Source: Candidatus Latescibacterota bacterium
Lineage (GTDB): Bacteria > Latescibacterota > UBA2968 > UBA8231
Assembly (NCBI GenBank): GCA_022827835.1
Contig: JAJEIO010000002.1
Coordinates: forward strand, 62,001-126,000
Direction of reading: 5' to 3'
Length of the DNA stretch: 64,000 bases
A model generated the notes under the pieces. That model was given only the letters and a program-made list of their open reading frames with translations, did not search any database and was not told the origin of the DNA. This document shows positions 58,667 through 64,000 of this stretch, one piece after another. Within the stretch, counting starts at the first letter, position 1, and each line of letters starts with the position of its first letter. Position numbers and translations under genes: made by a program.

Positions 58667-61042
58667 ATGCCCCCGCGCCTGCTCAAAACCTCGGTCCGCG
58701 AACTCGTCGGCTTCGTGCTGCGCTCTGGCGATCTAGTTTCCGGCGGCTTTTCCCGCCCCGATCGCCTAGTGGAAGGCACTCGCGGCCACCAGAAAATCCA
58801 GCGCGCCCGCCCCGCCGACTACCAGGCAGAAGTGCCCATCTCCTACTTAGTCGAAACCGACGAGATCACCCTCGAAATAAGCGGCCGCATCGACGGCCTG
58901 CTCGTCGAAGACGACGTCGTACTCATCGAGGAAATCAAGACCACCGAGGCCGATCTCGACGAGGTCCCTGAAAACCCAGCGCATTGGGCACAGGCCAAGC
59001 TCTACGCCTTCATGGTCGCCGAGCAAAGTGGCCTCGACTCCATCGACATCCAGCTAACCTATCTTCAATTAGAAACCTACGAGCACCGCGAGGACCGCCG
59101 CACCTTTGCGTGCGACGAACTGGCGGCGTTTTGCGCCGATCTCATCGAGCGCTACCTGCATTGGGCGCGCATCTACCAACAGTGGTGCGCCGAGCGCGAT
59201 CTTTCGCTTGAAGCATTCAAATTCCCCTTCGCCGAGTACCGGCCCGGCCAACGCGATCTGGCCGCGGCCACCTACCGCACCATCGACGGCCGCGGTCGCG
59301 CCTTCGCCCAAGCACCCACCGGCATCGGCAAAACCATCTCGACTCTGTTCCCCGCGGCCAAGGCCCTCGGCTTGGGTCATACTGAAAAAATCTTCTACCT
59401 GACGGCCAAAACCAGCGGACGCAGGATCGCCGAAAAGGCCATCGACGACCTGCGCGGGGGCGGCGCACGCATCAAGAGTCTAACGCTGACGGCCCGCGAC
59501 AAGATCTGCTTCAAACCCAATGGCGGCAGCACCTGCGACCCCGAGCAATGCGAGTTCGCCCGTGGCTACTACGACCGCATCAACGACGCGCTCGAAGACA
59601 TCTTTACCCACGACGCCTTCACCCGGTCCCTCATCGAGGAATGCGCGCAAAAGCACACTGTCTGCCCCTTTGAATTCTCGCTCGACCTCGCGCCGTGGTG
59701 CGACGTCATCATCTGCGATTACAACTACGTCTTCGATCCACGGGCCTTCCTCAAGCGCTTCTTCCAAGACACCCGAGGGCAATACGCCTTCCTGATTGAC
59801 GAGGCGCACAATCTCGTCGATCGAGCGCGCGAAATGTTCTCGGCCGATCTGTGCAAATCCGAGATCTCTGGGCTAAAGCGCTTAGTCGGCAAGACGCATC
59901 CCGACTTGAGCAAACAGCTCGACGCCCTCAACCGCTACTTTGCCAAGCTCGGCAAGAAGGTCGAGCAGGAAGGCGACGGCGAGTGCTGGATTAGCCCGCA
60001 GCTATCAACGGATTTAATGGCGCTGGTTCACAATGTCCTCCGCGCCGCCGAGAAGGTCCTAGAGCAGGGCGCGGCCTTGCCCTTTTGGGACGAATTGATC
60101 GAATGCTACTTTCGGGTGCTGGGCTTTGAGCGCATAGGCGAACTGTTCGACGAACACTACACCACATACACCGAAAAACAGGGGCGAGATATTCGTTTCC
60201 GGCTCTTCTGTCTCGACCCAGCGCACAATATCCGCCAAGCCTTGGAGCGCGGCTGCGCGGCCGTATTTTTCTCGGCCACGCTCTCGCCGCTGGCGTATTT
60301 CCGCGACCTGCTCGGCGGCGAGGAGGGGGATACCTTATTGAGCCTTGGCTCGCCCTTCCCGCCCGAGCACCTGCGCCTGCTGCTGGCCGACCACATTGAG
60401 ACGACGTACAAAAAGCGCGGCGAGAGCTACGACGACATCGCCGAGTCCATCGCCGCCCTCGTCAGCCAGCGCGCGGGCAACTACCTCGCCTTTTTCCCTT
60501 CGTACAAATACATGGAGGAAGTCGCAACGCGCTTTGCCGAGGCGCACCCGGACATCGACCTGCTCGTCCAAGAAAGCGGCATGTCCGACCGCCAGCGCGA
60601 GGAATTTCTCTCTGCATTTGACGCGGAGCCATTGCAGCCCGAACAATACACAGTGGGTTTCGCGGTGATGGGCGGCGTCTTCGGCGAGGCGATCGATTTA
60701 GTCGGCGAGCGATTAGTCGGTGCAGCAGTCGTCGGCGTTGGCCTGCCGCAACTATGCTTGGAGCGCGACTTGATCCGCCACTATTTTGACGAGCGCGAGA
60801 TTCCCGGCTTTGCGTATGCATACGTCTATCCAGGCATGAACCGCGTGTTGCAGGCCGCCGGCCGCGTCATCCGCACTGCGAGCGACCGAGGCGCTATCCT
60901 CCTCGTCGATCGCCGCTTTGCACAAAGCCGCTACCGCCAACTTTTTCCCTCCTCTTGGCACCCAGTGCATTCCGTCCGCAATCCAACCCATATCGCCCAG
61001 TCGCTGGCCGATTTCTGGCACCATGACCCCGCGGACACTTAG
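58667..61042 (+). CDS. XPD/DinG-type iron-sulfur helicase with N-terminal PD-(D/E)XK nuclease domain
   Basis: 791 residues. An N-terminal nuclease fold has Asp76 (GRIDGLL) and Glu89-Ile-Lys91 (EEIKTT). Superfamily 2 helicase motifs: APTGIGKT (216-223), DEAH (378-381), then SATLSPLAYFRD and QAAGRVIRTASDRG (motif VI). Four Cys at about 281, 290, 295 and 333 match the XPD/DinG Fe-S cluster. It is an ATP-driven 5'-3' DNA helicase that could also cut DNA. Similar nuclease-helicase genes occur in many bacteria with unknown roles in repair or defence. The start has no clear ribosome site; translation of the divergent mtnP starts 54 bases away. Confidence 0.88.
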   Translation: MPPRLLKTSVRELVGFVLRSGDLVSGGFSRPDRLVEGTRGHQKIQRARPADYQAEVPISYLVETDEITLEISGRIDGLLVEDDVVLIEEIKTTEADLDEVPENPAHWAQAKLYAFMVAEQSGLDSIDIQLTYLQLETYEHREDRRTFACDELAAFCADLIERYLHWARIYQQWCAERDLSLEAFKFPFAEYRPGQRDLAAATYRTIDGRGRAFAQAPTGIGKTISTLFPAAKALGLGHTEKIFYLTAKTSGRRIAEKAIDDLRGGGARIKSLTLTARDKICFKPNGGSTCDPEQCEFARGYYDRINDALEDIFTHDAFTRSLIEECAQKHTVCPFEFSLDLAPWCDVIICDYNYVFDPRAFLKRFFQDTRGQYAFLIDEAHNLVDRAREMFSADLCKSEISGLKRLVGKTHPDLSKQLDALNRYFAKLGKKVEQEGDGECWISPQLSTDLMALVHNVLRAAEKVLEQGAALPFWDELIECYFRVLGFERIGELFDEHYTTYTEKQGRDIRFRLFCLDPAHNIRQALERGCAAVFFSATLSPLAYFRDLLGGEEGDTLLSLGSPFPPEHLRLLLADHIETTYKKRGESYDDIAESIAALVSQRAGNYLAFFPSYKYMEEVATRFAEAHPDIDLLVQESGMSDRQREEFLSAFDAEPLQPEQYTVGFAVMGGVFGEAIDLVGERLVGAAVVGVGLPQLCLERDLIRHYFDEREIPGFAYAYVYPGMNRVLQAAGRVIRTASDRGAILLVDRRFAQSRYRQLFPSSWHPVHSVRNPTHIAQSLADFWHHDPADT

Positions 61043-61048
61043 CATCTG

Positions 61049-61924
61049 ATGTTTACGCAAAGGCCATTCGGTATGGGATGCTTCGCTTCGCTCAGCATGA
61101 CAAGGAAGGAACGCGCCCACTGCTGTCATGCTGAGCGGAGCGAAGCGGAGTCGAAGCATCTAATACCTAGATGCTCGTGCGTAACGTCCGTTAGCATCCT
61201 ACTGCTCTTGCTCTGCCCCGCGCTAGCAACGGCCCAAAGCGTATTCGCCGCCGCTAGCCTAAGTTCCGCACTCTCAGAACTGGCCACCCACTACGAGGGG
61301 ATGCATCTGTCCGTTGCCAGTTCTTCTACCTTGGCCAAACAAATCGCCGCCGGTGCGCCAGCCGACATTTACTTTTCCGCCAACGCCGAGTGGATGGACT
61401 ATCTCCAAGCGCACCAGCACATCGAGCAAGACACCCGCGTCGATCTCCTCGGCAACGCCCTTGTGGTCATTGCACCTAGGGAAGTGCCCTTCACCGTCCT
61501 CTTGGCAAGGGACTTCGACTTTGCCGGTGCTTTCGCTGGCCGCTTGGCCCTCGGCGACCCCGATCATGTCCCGGCCGGCCAGTACGCCCGCCAAGCCCTA
61601 GAGGCGTTGGGCTGGTGGCCGGCGCTCAAAACCCGCATCGCACCCGCGCCCGACGTCCGCGCCGCCTTGGTGTACGTCGAGCGCGGCGAGTGCGCCGCGG
61701 GCTTGGTGTACGCCACCGACGCGGCTCAAAGCGACCGCGTAATAACCCTGTCGACCGTGCCAGACTCACTGCACCGCCCCATCGTCTATCCGGCGGCCAT
61801 CGTCAAGGACCGCGCCAGCACTCAGGTCCGCGACCTGCTGGCGTTTTTTAGCTCAGATACGGCCGCCAGCATCTTCCGCAAACACGGCTTTACCTTTTTG
61901 GGCGACCAACGTGTTCAGCGCTGA
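61049..61924 (+). CDS. modA: Molybdate-binding periplasmic protein (ModA)
   Basis: The ORF has 291 codons. The real protein begins with a signal peptide (SILLLLLCPALATA) and QSVFAAASLSSALSELATHY, the ModA start. TLAKQIAAGAPADIYFSANAEWM, ALGDPDHVPAGQYARQAL and VYPAAIVKDR follow, as in molybdate/tungstate binders. The first 45 codons read through a palindromic repeat (HCCHAERSEAES), and no good start lies between the repeat and the signal peptide. So either the repeat supplies the N-terminus from ATG 61049 or 61073, or a rare CTG near 61201 is used. modB overlaps by 14 bases. Confidence 0.88.
   Translation: MFTQRPFGMGCFASLSMTRKERAHCCHAERSEAESKHLIPRCSCVTSVSILLLLLCPALATAQSVFAAASLSSALSELATHYEGMHLSVASSSTLAKQIAAGAPADIYFSANAEWMDYLQAHQHIEQDTRVDLLGNALVVIAPREVPFTVLLARDFDFAGAFAGRLALGDPDHVPAGQYARQALEALGWWPALKTRIAPAPDVRAALVYVERGECAAGLVYATDAAQSDRVITLSTVPDSLHRPIVYPAAIVKDRASTQVRDLLAFFSSDTAASIFRKHGFTFLGDQRVQR
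61077..61160. repeat. Palindromic dispersed repeat of the 'CHAERSEA' type upstream of modA
   Basis: The left arm (61077-61102, GATGCTTCGCTTCGCTCAGC then ATGACA) and the right arm (61124-61160, TGTCATGCTGAGCGGAGCGA and on to GAAGCATC) are inverted, with a 6-base insertion in the right arm. This is a known class of intergenic stem-loop repeat whose translation gives CHAERSEA-like peptides. It would form a large hairpin in the modA mRNA. Confidence 0.75.
61179..61195 (-). repeat. Degenerate copy of the 17-bp Rpn-element repeat
   Basis: The reverse complement GCTAACGGACGTTACGC matches the right element end at 14 of 17 bases. It lies immediately upstream of the ModA signal-peptide codons. Confidence 0.3.
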
Positions 61925-62585
61925 GGAAGTGCAGGTCCTTTTGCTCTCGCTGCGCGTGGCCTTTTGCTGCGTGCTGCTGAGCCTGTTGCCGGCCGTGTTG
62001 CTGGGCTGGCTGCTAGCCCGGCGGGAGTTTCCGCTCAAGATCGCGCTCGACGGCCTCTGTCACCTGCCGCTGGTCCTGCCGCCGGTAGTCACCGGCTATC
62101 TGCTCCTGTTGCTCTTTGGCCGTCGCGGTCTCTTCGGCCCGGTGCTGGCAGCCTTTGACCTCCAGTTGGCCTTTGATTGGAAGGGCGCGGTCCTGGCCTC
62201 GGCCGTGGTCGGCTTTCCCCTGATGCTGCGCTCCGTGCGCCTCGGGATCGAGAGCGTGGATCCGCGCCTAGAGCGCGTCGCCCGCACCCTCGGGGCTGGT
62301 CCGGTGCGCACCTTCCTGACCGTGACCTTGCGCCTCGCCGCTCCCGGCCTGTTGGTTGGCTCGCTGTTGAGCTTTGCCCGCTCCTTGGGCGAATTCGGCG
62401 CGACCATTATTTTTGCGGCCAACATCGCCGGACAGACCCGCACCATCCCCTCGGCCATTTACACATACCTCAACCAACCGGACGGAGAAAGCCGCGTCGT
62501 CGGACTAATCGCTATTTCGGTCACACTCTCGCTACTGGCCCTCGTGGCCAGCGAGTGGTCGGCCCGTCGCCTGCGCTCGCATTAG
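61911..62585 (+). CDS. modB: Molybdate ABC transporter permease (ModB)
   Basis: 224 residues, GTG start inside the modA 3' end (14-base overlap). About five TM helices: VQVLLLSLRVAFCCVLLSLLPAVLL as the first region, LPLVLPPVVTGYLLLLLFG (ModB signature), and the EAA loop RVARTLGAGPVRTFLTVTLRLAAPG, then SFARSLGEFGATIIFAANIAG. It forms the inner-membrane channel as a dimer with ModC. Two bases separate it from modC. Confidence 0.95.
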   Translation: MFSAEEVQVLLLSLRVAFCCVLLSLLPAVLLGWLLARREFPLKIALDGLCHLPLVLPPVVTGYLLLLLFGRRGLFGPVLAAFDLQLAFDWKGAVLASAVVGFPLMLRSVRLGIESVDPRLERVARTLGAGPVRTFLTVTLRLAAPGLLVGSLLSFARSLGEFGATIIFAANIAGQTRTIPSAIYTYLNQPDGESRVVGLIAISVTLSLLALVASEWSARRLRSH

Positions 62586-62587
62586 CA

Positions 62588-63682
62588 ATGCTCAACCTCC
62601 GCACCCAACGCCAACTAGGCCCCTTCACCCTCGACATCGATATCGAGTGCCACCACGCCGTCACTGCCATCTACGGCCCGTCGGGCGCGGGCAAGACCTC
62701 GCTGCTCAACGTGGTCGCCGGGCTAGTGCGACCGGACACCGGCGAAATATCCTTGGACGGCCAAACCCTCTTCTCCTCGGCTCAGCACATCGACCTGCCG
62801 CCCGAGCATCGCCGCATCGGCTACGTATTTCAAGACGACTTGCTCTTCCCGCACCTGAGCACTGAGGAAAACCTGTGCTATGGTCGCGATTTGCTACCGA
62901 CAGCGGCACGCCGCTTTGCCCTAGACCAGATCGTCGATCTGCTCGAAATCGGCTCCCTGCTCAAGCGGCGACCGAGACACCTGTCCGGCGGCGAGCGCCA
63001 GCGCGTCGCCTTGGGCCGCGCCCTACTCACTTCCCCGCGCCTGCTGCTGATGGATGAACCGCTGGCCTCGCTCGATCAGGGCCTCAAAAACCGCATCATC
63101 CCCTACTTGTGCCACGTCCGCGACGCCCTCCAAATTCCCATTCTCTACGTCAGCCACTCAGTCGCCGAAATCCTCGAACTCACCAGCCAAGTAGTAGTCC
63201 TCGACCACGGCCAAGTCATCGCACACGGCGACTTCTTCACCATCGCGGCCCATCCCCAAGTCCTGCCGCTGGTCGAAGAGCACGGCTTTGAAAATGTCCT
63301 CGACGTGGAAATCGCGGCGACCGACGCTGAGCGGGGCGTCTGCGAGGTCCTGTGTCATGGTCAGCAGCTCAAAATTCCCTACTGCGATCAACCCGTCGGC
63401 AGTCGCCTCTTCATCGGCATCCGCGCCGACGACATCGTCCTCGCCCGCCAGCACCCCACAGGACTGAGCGTGCGCAACGCGTTGCAGGGGACTATCAGCG
63501 CAATCGCCGATGTGAGGGGGAAACAGCTCATCTACGTGGATGTCGGGCGGCGACTGGCCGTCAAGACGACCCCAGAAGCCATCGAGGAAATGCAACTCGG
63601 CATCGGCGACCCAATCTACTGCCTCGTCAAAACCCATTCCATCCGCTTGGGACCGCAGTTGAACCGACCCGAAAAGCGTTGA
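62588..63682 (+). CDS. modC: Molybdate ABC transporter ATPase (ModC) with C-terminal Mop/TOBE domain
   Basis: 364 residues from ATG 62588, two bases after modB; a longer frame inside modB is a shadow. Walker A YGPSGAGKTSLL, Q-loop GYVFQDDLLFPHLS (ModC-type), signature HLSGGERQRVALGRALL, Walker B LLLMDEPLASLDQ and H-loop YVSHS are all intact. The last 75 residues form the molybdate-binding TOBE/Mop domain (GLSVRNALQGTISAIADV, GRRLAVKTTPEAIEEM, GDPIYCLVKTHSIRLG). It completes modABC. Molybdenum would supply oxidoreductases not seen in this window. Confidence 0.95.
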   Translation: MLNLRTQRQLGPFTLDIDIECHHAVTAIYGPSGAGKTSLLNVVAGLVRPDTGEISLDGQTLFSSAQHIDLPPEHRRIGYVFQDDLLFPHLSTEENLCYGRDLLPTAARRFALDQIVDLLEIGSLLKRRPRHLSGGERQRVALGRALLTSPRLLLMDEPLASLDQGLKNRIIPYLCHVRDALQIPILYVSHSVAEILELTSQVVVLDHGQVIAHGDFFTIAAHPQVLPLVEEHGFENVLDVEIAATDAERGVCEVLCHGQQLKIPYCDQPVGSRLFIGIRADDIVLARQHPTGLSVRNALQGTISAIADVRGKQLIYVDVGRRLAVKTTPEAIEEMQLGIGDPIYCLVKTHSIRLGPQLNRPEKR

Positions 63683-63708
63683 CACGGCAAATATCCGCCT
63701 TTTATACT
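63679..63708 (+). promoter_or_regulatory. Predicted sigma-70-type promoter downstream of modC
   Basis: TTGACA (63679-63684) and TATACT (63703-63708) are 18 bases apart, just after the modC stop. It would drive the gene at 63764 with a leader of about 48 bases. Confidence 0.6.
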
Positions 63709-63763
63709 CTTTACAAAGGATTACAAGCTGGGACCTGATCACTTCCAACCTAAGAGACTCGCC

Positions 63764-64000
63764 ATGAATGTCATCACGGTTGCCCGTCAGCTCGGCAGCT
63801 TTGGCGACTGGATCGCCGAGCAGTTGGCCGCCAAGCTAGACTACGAATTTATCGACCGCCGCCTCGTCGAAGAGATCGCCAGCATCACCGACACCTCGGT
63901 CGAAGAGGTTGAGCGCTACGATGAAAAGGGGGAGGGCCGCCTCCGGTTCTTCCTCAAGAAATTGCTCGTGCCCGAAGTCGCTCCGGGGACTTTTCCCCTA
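63764..64000 (+). CDS. Cytidylate-kinase-like protein, cut by the right edge
   Basis: 79 codons from ATG 63764 to the window end without a stop. MNVITVARQLGSFGDWIAEQLAAKLDYEFIDRRL, given here as separate motifs ITVARQLGSFGDWIAEQLA and YEFIDRRLVEEIA, is the N-terminus of the cytidylate-kinase-like family. The normal ISREFGSGG P-loop region appears as VARQLGSFGD, so the classical Walker Gly-rich loop is weak. In some genomes such proteins are linked to unknown signalling. The function cannot be fixed without the rest. It has its own promoter upstream. Confidence 0.65.
   Translation, partial: MNVITVARQLGSFGDWIAEQLAAKLDYEFIDRRLVEEIASITDTSVEEVERYDEKGEGRLRFFLKKLLVPEVAPGTFPL

Noticed and set aside
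60752..61159. Minus-strand ORF of 135 codons containing CHAERSEASH
   Set aside because: It is a translation of the palindromic repeat and antisense helicase sequence.
1..64000. tRNA or rRNA genes
   Set aside because: No tRNA cloverleaf or rRNA stretch was seen by eye on either strand; a tRNAscan run would be needed to be sure.

Overview
The window is GC-rich bacterial chromosome. It has a Gram-negative envelope signature: two TonB-dependent receptors, lipoproteins, a periplasmic-binding-protein transporter and secreted proteins ending in FlgD-like 'TPNGDG' domains. It also carries many sugar-acid and oxidoreductase genes (enolase superfamily, UxuA-like, Gfo/Idh/MocA, phytanoyl-CoA dioxygenase, PIG-L deacetylase). 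This mix suggests an FCB-group or candidate-phylum heterotroph of the Latescibacteria/Poribacteria kind. That placement is inference from gene content; no rRNA, tRNA or marker gene in the window settles it.

Layout. 1-1120: enolase-superfamily gene cut by the left edge. 1253-5665: two secreted discoidin/FlgD-Ig proteins. 5695-5841: three kinds of short repeat. 5838-13340: a yejABEF-type oligopeptide ABC transporter with two tandem yejA genes, one stopped by an in-frame TAG. 13504-16769: phytanoyl-CoA dioxygenase, luciferase-like monooxygenase and class III aminotransferase. 16937-23730: two paralogous TonB-dependent receptors flanking a CarH-type (MerR plus cobalamin) regulator and a cyclopropane-fatty-acid-synthase remnant, then a surface lipoprotein. 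23746-24885: VapBC, a TonB-receptor tail remnant and an orphan HicB. 24812-34235, minus strand: ferritin, NagB/PIG-L fusion, sodium:solute symporter, SMP-30 lactonase, half-length GlnE, an unassigned protein and a UxuA-like dehydratase. 34323-37836: a thioesterase and a secreted YWTD/dockerin/ankyrin gene split by a frameshift. 37837-40060: accessory patch with a group II intron catalytic end, a truncated Rpn nuclease gene, and an intact Rpn nuclease gene between inverted repeats. 40064-45183: diiron/ATP-grasp fusion, enolase-family protein and an acyltransferase with an ankyrin insert. 45203-45304: possible structured small RNA. 45360-48890: macrodomain, NAD(P)-binding protein, DUF4143 ATPase, lipoprotein. 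48916-52857: ECF-like sigma factor with an extra domain, and a SWIM zinc-finger operon. 53243-58612: Gfo/Idh gene facing a tightly overlapped mtnP-gfo-enolase-Sir2 operon. 58667-64000: nuclease-helicase, modABC molybdate transporter and the start of a cytidylate-kinase-like gene.

How they work together. The clearest functional units are Yej peptide uptake, molybdate uptake, and the methylthioadenosine/sugar-acid operon in which a Sir2-like gene is embedded. The receptor/lipoprotein/CarH cluster may be under B12-dependent light control. Most oddities are decayed genes or domain fusions. The best candidates for undescribed biology are the ferritin-like/ATP-grasp fusion, the acyltransferase with an ankyrin insert, the Sir2 protein with an unknown N-terminal domain that resembles a small ORF elsewhere in the window, the Rpn element with its inverted-repeat ends, and the three-way-junction RNA.
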